A stretch of 58,174 nt of DNA from Salisapilia sapeloensis (taxonomy: Eukaryota; Oomycota; Peronosporomycetes; Peronosporales; Salisapiliaceae). Where the stretch lies: positions 1 through 58,174 of the forward strand of contig JAADVB010000107.1 in the NCBI GenBank assembly GCA_023334545.1, read 5' to 3'. Shown here one piece after another: positions 39,706-50,996 of this stretch. The notes beneath the pieces are model-generated. The model worked only from the letters and a program-made list of their open reading frames with translations. It had not been told where the DNA came from and made no database searches. The position numbers and the translations under genes are program-made. The number at the start of each line of letters is the position of its first letter. Positions within the stretch are counted from its first letter, which is position 1.

Positions 39706-40107
39706 TTACTGCTGCTTGCTCTCCACTTCCTTGACAAGCTTGGCCAGCTCCTCCGGGTTGTAGAGCTTGAAATACTTCTCGATCTGTGGCAGGTAGTGGA
39801 TCTTGCCCTGCTTCAGGTTGAACCAGAAGATGTACGACGCGTCGTTGTGCGAGACGCCGACGGCACGCTCTTCGTGGAACGACGGCACGAGGATTGGGTC
39901 GTCCTTCGAGTTGCCCTGCGCCTCGGTCGTCTCGATCGGATCACGGTTGAAACGATCGCGGCCCTGCCACATGGCCTCGAGCTCTTCACGTTCACGACCG
40001 ACAGCGTGCTCCGAGTCGTCCGGGATGCCTCGAGACGAAAGGAAGCGAGCCTGCGAGTAGGCAACCGACCGCTTGAGCGGGGCGGAGAGTGCACGGATCA
40101 GAGTCAT
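39706..40107 (-). CDS. COX5B: Cytochrome c oxidase subunit 5B (COX4 of yeast), zinc ligands missing
   Basis: A 133-residue single-exon protein of mitochondrial complex IV. The N-terminal 24 residues (MTLIRALSAPLKRSVAYSQA) are basic, as in a presequence. GIPDDSEHAVGREREELEAM matches the start of mature COX5B, and DDPILVPSFHEERAVG matches the conserved core. YIFWFNLKQGKIHYLPQIEK covers the segment that normally contains W(F/L).L.KGE...C..CG. The four zinc-binding cysteines of animal and yeast homologues are absent: the whole protein has no cysteine in this domain. Length and order are otherwise normal, so this is a real subunit that has lost, or never had, the zinc site. Confidence 0.85.
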   Translation of the reverse strand: MTLIRALSAPLKRSVAYSQARFLSSRGIPDDSEHAVGREREELEAMWQGRDRFNRDPIETTEAQGNSKDDPILVPSFHEERAVGVSHNDASYIFWFNLKQGKIHYLPQIEKYFKLYNPEELAKLVKEVESKQQ

Positions 40108-40234
40108 CGGTTCTGGTGGTTTTTCGCTTTTTGCTGTGTGGCCGAAGATGACCGGCCGAGTCGTGCGTTTTTATGAATATGTTTCTAACCACAAAATCAA
40201 AACATACGAACGATAAAAACGACTGGAAATTTCG

Positions 40235-43200
40235 TTAGATTGGGTGATGGGATGCGATAGTCGAGAAGGATTGGTATATCGTGCTAGTGTCGACTGGCTG
40301 AATGGTCTTGTCATTGGTCAGGTATCCGATCGAAAAGGCTGGTGGAGAAGTTGTGTCGGATCGAATCGGTAGAAGTAGCTTTTGTTGCTCCCATCGACTT
40401 ATCTTGTCAAAAGTCACCAGCTCTCTGCTTTTCCCACACACGATCCACTGCCGAGCACTTGCAGCATCAAGCACGATGAAGAGCTTACTTGAGTGATCAC
40501 CTTGGCAAACCTCGGCATTCAAATGCTCAACTGCGATCTCAACCTGAACCTGGTCCCCAACTTTCCACTCGACATCTTGTGTCCGAACTTCCATCTTGTA
40601 ATAACATCGATCGTACAGCTTTTCATCCATATCAGGAGCTTCCATCGTGCTCACCTCTGCATCGCCTCCTTCTAGTCGAAATTCTGCATGATACTTGGGT
40701 GCCAGGATCGGCTCCATTGTCGTTACGTTACACGACATTTCTACATCTTCCAATGGAGACAACGAAAGAGGAAACGACGGGCCTTTCGCATCTTCCACTT
40801 GGACGGGTGCATCTGAAATCACCCACTTGTCACCTAGTAGCTTAACACCGATGATAGAGTTGCAGCGTACTTTCACAGTAACCTTCCACTTGCCATTTGT
40901 CCACGCACAGAGAGAATAGCTCGCAACTAGCGGTTGGACTACTCGAACCTCTGCTGCACATTTCTTTTCCACCTGAACGGATGCTTCTCTAGTGTAATTT
41001 AAAGCTGCCTTGATCGACCAAGATGCTTCCTGTGATTCATCTATCAAGTGCGTAGGATCATAGTGAAGAGCATACGTAGCTCGCTGATCCTGGCTGAGTT
41101 GCACCTGGACTAGCAACGAGTCTTTGTCAGCTGACAAGGAGTAATCCATCTCTTCATGACCACACGTAATTTGCTTCACAAGAGCATCAGACAGGGTCAA
41201 CACTTCCTTTGAAGCATTATTAACAAAAGAAATGGTGAGACGTCCATCCATGTGCTCTTTGTTGCTTTCAATATCAAAGTGCAGAGGCTGTGGGCTAGAA
41301 GTCATGATAACCGGAGGAGATGACATTTGGAGTTGCAACAAGTCTTCCTTTCTCCATACCTGAATCGTCTGCAAACCACGACCTTCCGTTAATACATTGA
41401 ACACCTTGGACTTGATCATCATTTGCATCCGAGAGAAAATGTACGTGCCGTCGGTAACCTTGTTCGCATGAGAGCTAACGCCCATTTGGATCGATCCACC
41501 CGACTCGATAGATGTCTCTGCATGTGACTCCAAAACAAGCTCCTCTCTGGAGTCCTCTTTCGCATACACGACGAGTATACGTTGGAATGAAAACCTTCCA
41601 GACAGTGTGTTTTTCATACCCACAGCAGCTTTCATGGCATCTCCAGCAACAAAAGTCTCGCTCTTGCCAGCAATGAGCTCCACTTCCAGTCCAGTTATTA
41701 GTCTCTTCTCTTGACATGCATCTGACAAGAGCTTGGAGGTCAGTTCCAGATTCTGTGGCTCACTCGTATGCAAGAGTCTCATGACAGACTCCCAAAAGGC
41801 TGTCTGATCCGCTTCAGGTTGGACGGACGTTGCATTTAAAGTGTATGCTTTCACTGCCATATCCTTCCATCCATCTTGGATGCATACATCTGAGTACGAC
41901 GAGCTAAACGAAGACTTCTGTAAGCGTAATTTGTTCCTCATTTTCGTAACATCCAGCTCCAAGTATGCACTTAATCGTTTTCGACTACCTGCCGTTCGGT
42001 AGAAATGTATTGCTAGCTGCGTCACATCGGTAAGTAGACCTTTGCGACTAACATCCGTATCTTGTAGTTGAGAACGTAAGCTCATGTACCAATTCTCCTC
42101 TTCACAATCCAACGGGTCCCAGGCTAATTCTTTAAAAAACGAACGAAGAAGCCTCCGACCGAGATACAACAAATCTCCAATTGCCGTTGCAACGGATGGA
42201 TCTTTGGCATTTAGGGATACGAGCTTTGCGAGTTCCAAGCAAGCTCCAATTGCCCATTGATACCCAAGGACTGTACCATCGTTGGAAGTCCAATGAGACC
42301 GCAGGACAGACATGAAGGACGGAATGAAGGTTTGGGCATATCGAACAAGACTTAAATCGTGATGATTCGACCGTAGTCCTTGCACACGCATGATGAACAG
42401 ATACAACGGCACGAGGTCAGATATGGCTGTACGTTCCTCTACTTGCACCATAAAGTCGTTGACATCAAGAGAAAGCTACGCATCAAGTTAGGAATTAGCA
42501 TGAGAAGCATACTAGAACTCAGCTTACAGGAGTCAATGTCAAAACGGGATGATCCATTGGTAGTCGGCAGTTGTTCCCCAGTGCTGTCTTCGTGTCTTTC
42601 AGCTCCGAAAACACTGACTGGATGTCGGAAAGATGGCTCAAGCATAGGTCTAGCATACCACTTCGGCGGTACTCGTACGCTAGCTGTTCTTTTGCCATGA
42701 AAAACTCACTGAAATCCCATTTGGATGTATCTCTCTTGCCCATCATCAATTTCACGTTCTCCTCTGAGCTAGATAAAGTGGTTTGTATGCGGCTAACAAT
42801 GCAAGCCTTTAAGGACGATATGAACGGCTCCACTTCACTTGACCCCGCCTCTTCTCCACGGACAAAATACTCGATGTTGACTACGCGATTATACTCACCT
42901 CGAGAGTTACCATGCGCATCAAAGTCCATTCGAAGTGCATTTACAATCTGTTTATAGATACTTATGGTCTTCTTCGGATACGAGTATGTATCTTGTGTCA
43001 ACTGCGTTCCGAGTGGGACGTACGCGATCACGTACTCTCGGTCCTGTTCTTGCATCCTTGAAGTCCAGGACGACAGCCGAGGCTGAAGATGCGTCCGGTA
43101 GGACTCCATGTCTTCACAAGTTGCAAAGTAGACACAGACTGGAGGATAGTTGCTGCCTTTAATCGGCACAAAAGATACATCCAAGCTTGTACTTGATGAC

Positions 43201-43372
43201 GGACGATGCGTAGGCGTCGATACTTGAAGGTGTGATAGCGGAAGGTGGGTCTGAATCGGAGACGAAAACACTGGATAGACGTTCGACGGATCGGCGTACC
43301 CCACAATGTACTCTATTTGCCATGACCATGCACTATTATTAGCTGCCTTTCCTTACCAATTAGTATGTGCAT
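40235..43372 (-). CDS. TRAPPC10: TRAPP II complex subunit TRAPPC10 (Trs130)
   Basis: Three exons on the minus strand: 43372-43357 (16 bp), 43312-42528 and 42475-40235 (1013 residues; introns 44 and 52 bp). TRAPPC10 is part of the TRAPP II complex that activates Rab11-type GTPases at the Golgi and recycling endosomes. The N-terminus gives YADPSNVYPVFSSPIQTHLP, the typical 'DPW.VFP' opening, and KGSNYPPVCVYFATCEDMES. The C-terminal third is beta-rich and divergent, as in the family (LFIVLDAASARQWIV, KLLLPI). The tiny first exon (MHILI then G|AG) is chosen because the main exon has no ATG near its start; it is plausible but less sure. Confidence 0.85.
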
Positions 43373-43691
43373 CCTCTACAACATGCAGGATCGCAGCTAA
43401 GAAAGACATGGATCAAATCTGATTCGCATGCATTGATGGCCATGATTGTCCACCACCAACGCCTCAATGCATACACTAGGTCAAAGGAAATGCATGGTAG
43501 ATAACGTACTCGAAGACTGCACGTCCAACGCAGATGCAGTCGTCAAAGAGTCAAAGCACACCGTCGACTCCATCCTGATTGTCCTACTTGACGTAGATCA
43601 GTCTCAGCTCTGTCGTCCAATCGCGGTTTCCCAACTTCAAATGCATATCTCCATCTTCCTTCATTTCCCGATTTCCACCACGTCTAGCAAG
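43373..43691. other. Shared 5' region between TRAPPC10 and the FGE-like gene
   Basis: A 319-bp head-to-head interval. Its right end holds the initiator-like element at 43659-43677. No third gene seen. Confidence 0.5.
43659..43677 (+). promoter_or_regulatory. Oomycete initiator-like core promoter of the FGE-like gene
   Basis: CTTCATTTCCCGATTTCC lies 15-33 bp before the ATG at 43692. It matches the oomycete initiator (TCAYTYY) with its flanking ATTTYY half very closely. It also decides the start: in-frame codons upstream of 43660 would lie before the transcript start. Confidence 0.55.
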
Positions 43692-46016
43692 ATGCGGACT
43701 TCCAAATGGACATTGTCGATCTTGCAACTGCTACTCATTTCGAATCTTACGCTCGTATTTGGATGGGATCCTCAACCGGACGGGTATGAATTGATCGATG
43801 GACCGGATGCTGGGCAATCTACTGCAGAGTGGCTGGATCCATGGAGGACGTGGAGAGAGAAAGTGATCCAGACGAACCGCTACGACCCGACTGACGATTG
43901 CGTCGTTTATAATGCGCCATCGACACAATGGTCGCAAAGCAGCTTCATCCAGGGCTACGTGATGATGTTTGATCGAGCCATCTACGACCGCAAGACGAAC
44001 ACTTACAAGGTGGACGAATATGTGAATGCGATGAAAGACCAGATCGGCGGTATCGAAAGCGTCCTTTTGTGGCCGCATTATCCTAATATCGGCATTGACA
44101 ATCGAAACCAGTTCGACATGTTCCGTACACTACCCAAGTACAGTGACAACCTCGATGCTGTCACCGGTCTCGTCCGAGGTTTCCATGCTCATGGCATCAA
44201 AGTATTCCTGCCGTACAATCCGTGGGATGTAGCAACACGTGACGAAACGGGACGAGAGGACATGGTCCGATGGTACCAGGCAGACATTGAAACCATCTAC
44301 GACTTCCTCCACTCGGACGACTTGGACGCCTTAAACGGAGACACCATGTATGGCATTCCAACGCCCTTCTACAACTGCAGCGATCCTCAAGTGCTCAGTC
44401 CAGAAGGCGGCGTTCCAAACGCTTATATCGGCATCAACGCCATGTCTTGGGGATACTTTTGGGGCTATAATAACTTTCCTCCTGTCTCGAAGGCCAAATT
44501 TCTTGAGTCTCGTCACATGGTCCAGCAATGTGCTCGGTGGTCTGTGGATAAAGTCAAAGACGTTCAAATCGCTTTCTTTAATGGTGGCGGGTATGTCAAT
44601 TGGGAGAATATCTGGGGCATTTGGAATGGAAACACGAAGCGGGAGGATGAGGCCATCCGACGTGCTTTTGCCATTCTAAGAAAAGTTTCTTGGATTGTTA
44701 CAAGTGACAAGTGGACGCCGTATGACGTCCGCAATGATGAAAATACAGTCGTCGGCACTCGATTTGAAAGTGAAGATGGTTCGACGCACTTTATTCCTAT
44801 CATCTCGAGTGCGTCTGATGGTAATACAACCATCCGCGTGCCATTATCTTCCAATGAGACAGACATGAATGCTTTCGATATGTACTACGGAAAAGAGCTA
44901 GTCATTCACAATGACGCGTCTAATGGTAGCTACGTCGAAGTGACAGTTGAGCCGGAAGGCTTTGAGGCTGTGCTGCTTACCAGAGACACTTCGAAAGTGC
45001 CTGATCTTGACACTTTCCTCGCTAGCATGCGGGAGATGACACAAAATCCTTTGAGCAATTACTCCAATGACAGGCCTTATGCACAGCAAACGCTCCAAAC
45101 GTCTCAAGCTACTGTGGACAATCCATCGCTCGAGATACAAGATGGCAGCGTAGTAGATATGTCCAACGCCACGACGACAGGAAGTGATCGTGAAGGCATG
45201 GTGTATGTCTCTGGCGCCGATGAATGGCTTTTCAACGTTTCCGGCGTGCAGATCGAGCCTGTACCAGAGTGGACACCAACCTATCTTGACTTTGGCACGG
45301 GCGTTCAGTTTCCATGGGAAGATCGTCCGTGGAACAACCATTCTCACGTCCTCAAGATTAAGCCCTTCTACCTCGACCGTCATCCAGTCACGAACAAGCA
45401 GTACTTTGACTTCCTCGCTGAAAGTGGGTATGAACCGAGCGATCTGGACTACTTTTTAGCCCACTGGGAAAATCGTATGGAGGACAAAACGAACAAACTC
45501 AAGGACATTCACGACTGGAAGATCCCATTCTCGTTCGAAGACAGACCAGTGGTGAACGTAGCGTTGGAAGATGCACAAGCCTATGCTTCTTTCTACCACA
45601 AGAGACTTCCACATGACTGGGAATGGCAGTACGTTGCGTCGAATGGACATCGATACACAAAGTACCCGTGGGGAGATGACTTTGCTGCGGATAAAGTGCC
45701 GCCAGTGGACCGGAGCAAGAATCCACCGCCCCCAGCCTCCGTACTTTCGAACCAAGTCTCGCAGTCGCTTTCGTTTGGAGCACAAGACCTCGTGGGATAC
45801 ATCTGGCAAATGACAGACTCCTTCTGTGACGATCACACATGCGGGTTACTCCTGCGAGGCGGTAGCTACTACCACCCGATCGCGTTCACAGGAAATGATC
45901 CGAACTGGTACTTCCCGCAGGCCATGGCGTCCGACAAGCACAACCGTTGGCTCATGATCGGCGAGAGCTACGACCGGTCTCCGTTCATCGGTTTCCGTTG
46001 TGCTCAGGACAGCTAA
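43692..46016 (+). CDS. Secreted glycosidase-like / FGE-sulfatase-like two-domain protein
   Basis: A 774-residue single-exon protein starting MRTSKWTLSILQLLLISNLT, a clear signal peptide. Residues about 40-430 look like a TIM-barrel glycosidase-like domain: GYVMMFDRAIYDRKTN, SVLLWPHYPNIGIDNRNQ, HGIKVFLPYNPWD and FFNGGGYVNWENIWGIWNG, followed by a beta domain. Residues about 545-774 are an FGE/EgtB-like lectin fold: FYLDRHPVTNKQYFDFL, RLPHDWEWQYVA, YPWGDDF, LRGGSYYHP and the closing GFRCAQDS. The reactive cysteine pair of true formylglycine-generating enzyme is not present. Several N-glycosylation sequons fit secretion. A role in carbohydrate processing outside the cell is inferred; substrates unknown. 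Confidence 0.85.
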   Translation: MRTSKWTLSILQLLLISNLTLVFGWDPQPDGYELIDGPDAGQSTAEWLDPWRTWREKVIQTNRYDPTDDCVVYNAPSTQWSQSSFIQGYVMMFDRAIYDRKTNTYKVDEYVNAMKDQIGGIESVLLWPHYPNIGIDNRNQFDMFRTLPKYSDNLDAVTGLVRGFHAHGIKVFLPYNPWDVATRDETGREDMVRWYQADIETIYDFLHSDDLDALNGDTMYGIPTPFYNCSDPQVLSPEGGVPNAYIGINAMSWGYFWGYNNFPPVSKAKFLESRHMVQQCARWSVDKVKDVQIAFFNGGGYVNWENIWGIWNGNTKREDEAIRRAFAILRKVSWIVTSDKWTPYDVRNDENTVVGTRFESEDGSTHFIPIISSASDGNTTIRVPLSSNETDMNAFDMYYGKELVIHNDASNGSYVEVTVEPEGFEAVLLTRDTSKVPDLDTFLASMREMTQNPLSNYSNDRPYAQQTLQTSQATVDNPSLEIQDGSVVDMSNATTTGSDREGMVYVSGADEWLFNVSGVQIEPVPEWTPTYLDFGTGVQFPWEDRPWNNHSHVLKIKPFYLDRHPVTNKQYFDFLAESGYEPSDLDYFLAHWENRMEDKTNKLKDIHDWKIPFSFEDRPVVNVALEDAQAYASFYHKRLPHDWEWQYVASNGHRYTKYPWGDDFAADKVPPVDRSKNPPPPASVLSNQVSQSLSFGAQDLVGYIWQMTDSFCDDHTCGLLLRGGSYYHPIAFTGNDPNWYFPQAMASDKHNRWLMIGESYDRSPFIGFRCAQDS

Positions 46017-46091
46017 GGTTTCAGCTTTGAGTATCAAAGTGCAAAGTTTCAAGTAAAACAAAACATGATGTTGCTTATCCAGCTACAAATT

Positions 46092-48748
46092 TCAATCCTC
46101 AATATTGATCACGTCCGGCTGGAGCCACGCAGCGATACCAGTCGATCCGTCCTTTTCCTTCTCCTTGTCTTTCTCCTTCTCCGTCTCTTTCACGGACGCT
46201 TGTGTCTGCTCCTTGGCTTTCTCCTCTTCCTCTGCCTCCTTTCGCTGCACTTCCTCCCAATACACTCTTGCTCGCTTCATACGACTACTCTCGAGCTCAA
46301 TTTCCAGCAGTCTCTCCGTCTCGCAGTCGTCGCACCAGTGCGGTCCATCCACCTTTGGCTCGAGCTTCTTCACCTTGTCCTTTTCACCCGCACCAGAACG
46401 CACGCGCTTCTTCTTGGACCCGTCCTTCTTCTCCTCTCCAACTTCATCATTCTCTCCATCGACGTACTCCACTTCGTCTTCGTACGCGAGCCACGTGTCT
46501 CCATAGTCCAGATCGTCCTCGTCTTCCGAGTCCGAGTCAGCAGTCGACAAACTTTCTCCAGGCTCTTCTTCCTCCCACTCGTCGTCACTATCGACAGAAT
46601 AGTCGAAGCCACTGTACAGAGCAAAGGGACGTCGCCCTCGACGAAAGACATTCGTCTTCTTCCGGAACGTACCAAAGTAGGCAGGACGGTAGTTCTCATG
46701 GAACTGGAGGAGCTTCATCCGATGCTCACCTCTTTTCCGACGGTTACCACACACAGTCTTGCCTTTGCTTTCAACAAGTAGATCATGCGGCTCCATATCG
46801 ACGTCTTTCGTACTACTATGCAAGTAAGGGACACTCGCGTCCATTCGCTGCATCCTCAGCTCCGTCTTCCCTGCTTCTTGAACCACATCATCGTTCTTAC
46901 TATCCGAAACAGAGGTGAAGAAGGCCGTGAGACTCTGTCTCCTTCGTTTTTCCTCCTCCACCTTCTTTTTTTCCTCCTCCTCCCGCTTCCGTTTCCGACT
47001 CTCCTCCACCTTCCTCTGCTTTTCCAGCTCCACCGCTTTCTCCTTTTCCTTCTTCCCAACTTCCTTCTCCATCTCCTGTTCCATCGCGGCACTCAACTTG
47101 CCAATCTTGACTTCCTCCAAACTCACTTTGGCTTCATTCAACGGCTGCTTCTGGAGCAACGTAATCACTTTGCTTAGTGTCTTTAGCTGAGTCCCAACAC
47201 GCCGTCGGTTCTTTCGACTCTTCTTGATCGATCGAGCAGATGAGGGAGAAAAGTACTTGTCCACAAGATGCACCTCCCATGTCCACAGCGCATGAGGACT
47301 CATGTCTTCATACAAACTACCGTCCGATCCGGTCGACACGCCGTAGCTCTCTCGCTGCGCCAGAGCCTTGACTTCCGTTTCTAGTTTCAATCGAAGCGCA
47401 AAGGTCTCTTTGGCGTCAAGTGCACGAATCAAGTCACTTGTCAACGTCGACAGTGGGAGACTATTGCCTTGGATGTGCACAGCCAGAAAGTGCTTCACAG
47501 CATCTGGAAACTCCGTCTTGGCATCCGGGATCTCGCCTTCTTTCATCGCTGCAAGTGTCGGGAGCAGAGGTGCTAATTGCTCCTTTGCCTGCTCCTTAAT
47601 CTTGTCTATGGATTCCAACGCCAGAGCAGATTCTGCGCCATAGATGGACTTTTTCACCATGTCCTCTTCATCACTAGACATGCGGAGACTATAGAATGTG
47701 TCGGACAGGTCCTTCATCTGCTTTGTAAAAGTAGCAATTCTCGCCTTGACCATCGGATCCAGCTCCTTTTCTTCCTTGGCAAGCTCTTCTGCAGTGGCAC
47801 CTTTCTTCATGGATGCCTTTGCGGGTGTCTCTGTAGTTGTAGTTGCGGTTGCTTTGGATTTGCTACGTCGTTCTGCAGGCTGCTTTCCATTGGAGACAGC
47901 AAGCTTGCTAGTGACTCCATCTGCCACGTCTTTTACACTTGGTCTATCGAACGTCTTCGCTTCGTCTTTCGTTTTCTTCGTTGCTGGTTTCTTTACCGGC
48001 GCTTTCTTCTCTGCTACGACGGATAATGGTTGGTTGACACTCGTACCTTTGATCTTTGTCTTTGCAGCTGTCTTTGCCTTGCGCGTACTCTGTCGAGCAG
48101 AATTGTCAGCAGACTCGGTATGCGTATCATGGTTGCTGTCATCTTCTTGAGTTACATCTGTAATTCGCGCTGTACTGGCGGATGCACTCGCGTCTATTTC
48201 TTCTTTCGGAGGAGTTATATTTTCTCTTGCATCCTCCTTTGCTGTGTATTCAATTTCCATATCCACTTCTTCATCCTTGTTGGACGTCATATCCACATCA
48301 CTCGATTCTTTCTGCTCCAATGAATTCGTAGTGTCACCTTCTGTATCTGTATTTGTCTTTCGATTTGCGTCATTTGCAGTAAGATCGACCGCATCGAGTT
48401 CAGATAGCGCCTTGGATGGCGGTGATGGCGTCCTGTTCACATCCTTACTTGCTGCCTTCGCTTTCTTCTCTTCTGACTTGGGAGAAAAGAACGCGGCGAT
48501 CGTCGGCTGCTTTTTCTATACAATAGCAAAAGATTGAGTACAAGTTTATTTTACTTCTACTTAGTCATATTGCATATCTATGCGTATATTCTCGGGTCTA
48601 CACCAGTAGTATGCCCTATTCTATCGTATTCATGCACCACCGGAGCAAATTACATGACTTTTACTCCAAATTGCATTGCTGATCGCATTTTCGACCGAGT
48701 GATAACACGTAGGAGACTCATGAGAAAGTAAAAATGTACCTCAGTCAT
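46092..48748 (-). CDS. CHAF1A: Chromatin assembly factor 1 large subunit (CAF-1 p150)
   Basis: Model: exon 1 48748-48740 (ATG ACT GAG), a 224-bp intron, and exon 2 48515-46092 (about 810 residues). CAF-1 deposits H3-H4 behind replication forks. The N-terminus KKQPTIAAFFSP is a PCNA-interacting (PIP) box. A second PIP-like motif, RQSLTAFF, sits near residue 522 right after a long Lys/Glu/Arg (KER) helix. The acidic CAF-1 core follows: LLQFHENYRPAYFGTFRKKT, YSVDSDDEWEEEEPGESLS, then an Asp/Glu run. A charged helix and a short C-terminus (GIAAWLQPDVINIED) close it. Exon 2 has no ATG before its PIP box; the 9-bp first exon supplies one in frame and is the least certain part. Confidence 0.88.
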
Positions 48749-49162
48749 CTCTGGTGGTGTCCAAGGTGCTTATAAGTATCCCACGCGTGGATCAAGTGAC
48801 GTATGGTAAAGGAAAGAGTGATCACGAGCTGCACCCCGCACAAATGACCCTCGTTTCGTTTTGCCGCCAAGTTTGCCGCCAGCTATCTCACTTTATGCGC
48901 ATTTTATCCTTGCGTTTGTATTGCAGACGTAGACAATTCAGTGGAACGATATACCTACTTCACACTCTCGAATGAAAGTGCTACTTCATCATCCTTCCTA
49001 GAGCTACTTTGGATCGAGTTGCTACTTGGAGGCAGCAAGATATGATGGACGAGTACTAGATTTCCAATTCGCTACGTTCATTCTTCATCCTTGGCAAATA
49101 TACCTAGGAAGTCCAACTGCCAATTACTGTTTCAAAATTTGTTCTGTCCGTGCTGAGGGTCA
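48749..49162. other. Intergenic, 414 bp
   Basis: Lies between the CAF-1 start and the PTB-like stop, both on the minus strand. No credible frame or RNA gene. Confidence 0.5.
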
Positions 49163-50811
49163 CTACTCGTGGTCTTGATGAAATGATTGCTTTGAGAATG
49201 CCACCTTGATCTTTCGACCGCCGAGCTCGCTATTGTGCGCTAATGCTAGCATATCCGTCGCCATTTCTATATTGGAAAACTAGAGATCCATGAATCAATT
49301 GCAATACATGGGTTAGCTCCAACTGTCGCTTACCTCGACAATAGCCTGCTGCTTGTTGTTGTTACCTGGAAGCAGTCGGACCTTAAAGTTCATACGTCCA
49401 CTAAATCCTTTCAAATGTTGTTCCAAGAGCTACATGCCAAAGTAACCGAATAATGAAAACTAATTGATGCAGTAGAAACTAAGCACATACGTCGACCGAG
49501 GTTTCCTCAATGTTCGAGATGTGAAGTACTTTTGTCGGACTATAGATGTGACGATTCGAATGTGTGAACTTCCCAGTGAAGCGATTGGTCATCGGCCCAT
49601 AGTCCTTGGTCGTCACAATCACTCTATTCTATTGTCAGACCAATTTCGAGCCATTTGAACACAAGCCTTACACTTCGCTCCGATCTTCATTCGCAACTGG
49701 ATAATGTCGACGTGAGATATGCTTGTGCTTCGAGTAGCTAATTTCCAGAGATTGCTTGAATAGCAAAAATCCGCGCAGATGAAGCATTGCCAAGTGGGCA
49801 CCTTCCACGTTTTCATACTGGATCAACGCATGATCCGGTTTCTCCACCAGCTTCTTCACTCGAGTTACATTCCCATAGCAAGAGAATAAATTGAAGAGAG
49901 GATCACAAGACACACTTTGTACCAAATTGGATACGAGTAACACAGGAGAAGTGTGCGTTGGATTCGATCCTACTGCGTCTTTTTCGACCTTGGCGGGCGA
50001 TTCGACTGGTGGTAACTTGGCATTCGTAAAGTCACGAGAGCGTGTACCATTCACTTTGACGACTAGTTCATCCTATTTTATATCAGTATATATAGAAATG
50101 AAAAATGACGACGATATACTTCTAAGTTTGAGTACGTAATGAGAAGAGAGCAGCAGTTGGGGAAGATCGAGACACCGGCAAATCCCGTCTTGGCTGCGAC
50201 CGCCGCCTCTTCCTCTGCAAATTGCACTAAGCTCTATATGCACAAGTAAATTACCGAGTAACATCTAGTGTGCGTGCAGCAACTACCTGAAGACCGATGG
50301 GCTTTTCAAAGATGACGCACTTTTCGATCGCACCAAAGCGTCCGAAGACCTCCTGAATGAGATCACAGTCAATGTCATAGATAGGATTTTGGATGGTCAC
50401 GAGTAATATGCGATTGGGTATCTCCTCTTTTAATGTTGATCGTCCACGACGATAACCGGTACCGTCCTCGCCGCCATGTTTCTTATCGTCATGCAGCTCC
50501 TGAGCCTTGGCGAATTCGCCGTGCACTCGTCTCTCTTGTCTGCCAATGGCAATCGGCCCATTATTTAACCTTTCCAGCACAATCGTCGCATCCTCCAACG
50601 TTGCAAACTCCACCAGTGCTTGAATACCAGAGTATGGCACCTTTTCTTTCGTCTCGGCATCAAAATGGGAATACAATGCGTTACGTTTTCGAAGTAGCAG
50701 CAGCTTGGTGATAGTCGTCGCAGATGTAGACAATGCTTTACAGAGCTGAGGCTCCGTCACATCGTGTGGCAAGCCCTCCAAGTAAAGCACCTTTGAATGT
50801 ACTGCGCTCAT
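49163..50811 (-). CDS. Polypyrimidine-tract-binding-like protein with four RRMs
   Basis: Six exons on the minus strand: 50811-50287, 50233-50120, 50072-49672, 49623-49491, 49429-49334 and 49279-49163 (461 residues; introns 47-61 bp). RRM1 starts KVLYLEGLPHDVTE. RRM2 starts NRILLVTIQNPIYDIDCDLI, the PTB/hnRNP L signature. RRM3 is SPVLLVSNLVQSVS with LFNLFSCYGNVTRVKKL. RRM4 is TKVLHISNIEETSV and ends GGRKIKVAFSK. PTB proteins bind pyrimidine-rich RNA to control splicing and mRNA fate. At intron 3 two in-frame choices exist (donor 49671 with acceptor 49624, or donor 49673 with acceptor 49629), differing by one codon. The start is the ATG before SAVHSK. Confidence 0.9.
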
Positions 50812-50996
50812 ACCGATGTGAAAAGAGCCGACGAGAAGGTATTTGAAGTTGGTGACCTCGTCACATGTTGTCGTCTCAGATTGCAATTGAGCCAATCAAC
50901 GACATGATGCATGGATATCTGAGAATAACACTTCAATATGATAAATATACCTCCTTATCTGACTAATTTAGGTCACTGGATCGGATAAACGACGAA

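Noticed and set aside
43446-43691. An 82-codon N-terminal extension of the FGE-like protein
   Set aside because: It begins at TTG, would hide the signal peptide in the interior, and lies upstream of the initiator element.
46065-46918. Two 238-codon plus-strand frames rich in Leu/Ser/Pro
   Set aside because: They are antisense to the acidic and Lys/Glu-rich parts of CAF-1; such composition leaves the opposite strand open. No motifs or starts of their own.
50812-50895. A 28-codon extension of the PTB-like protein
   Set aside because: It would start at TTG; the ATG at 50811 directly precedes the first RRM.
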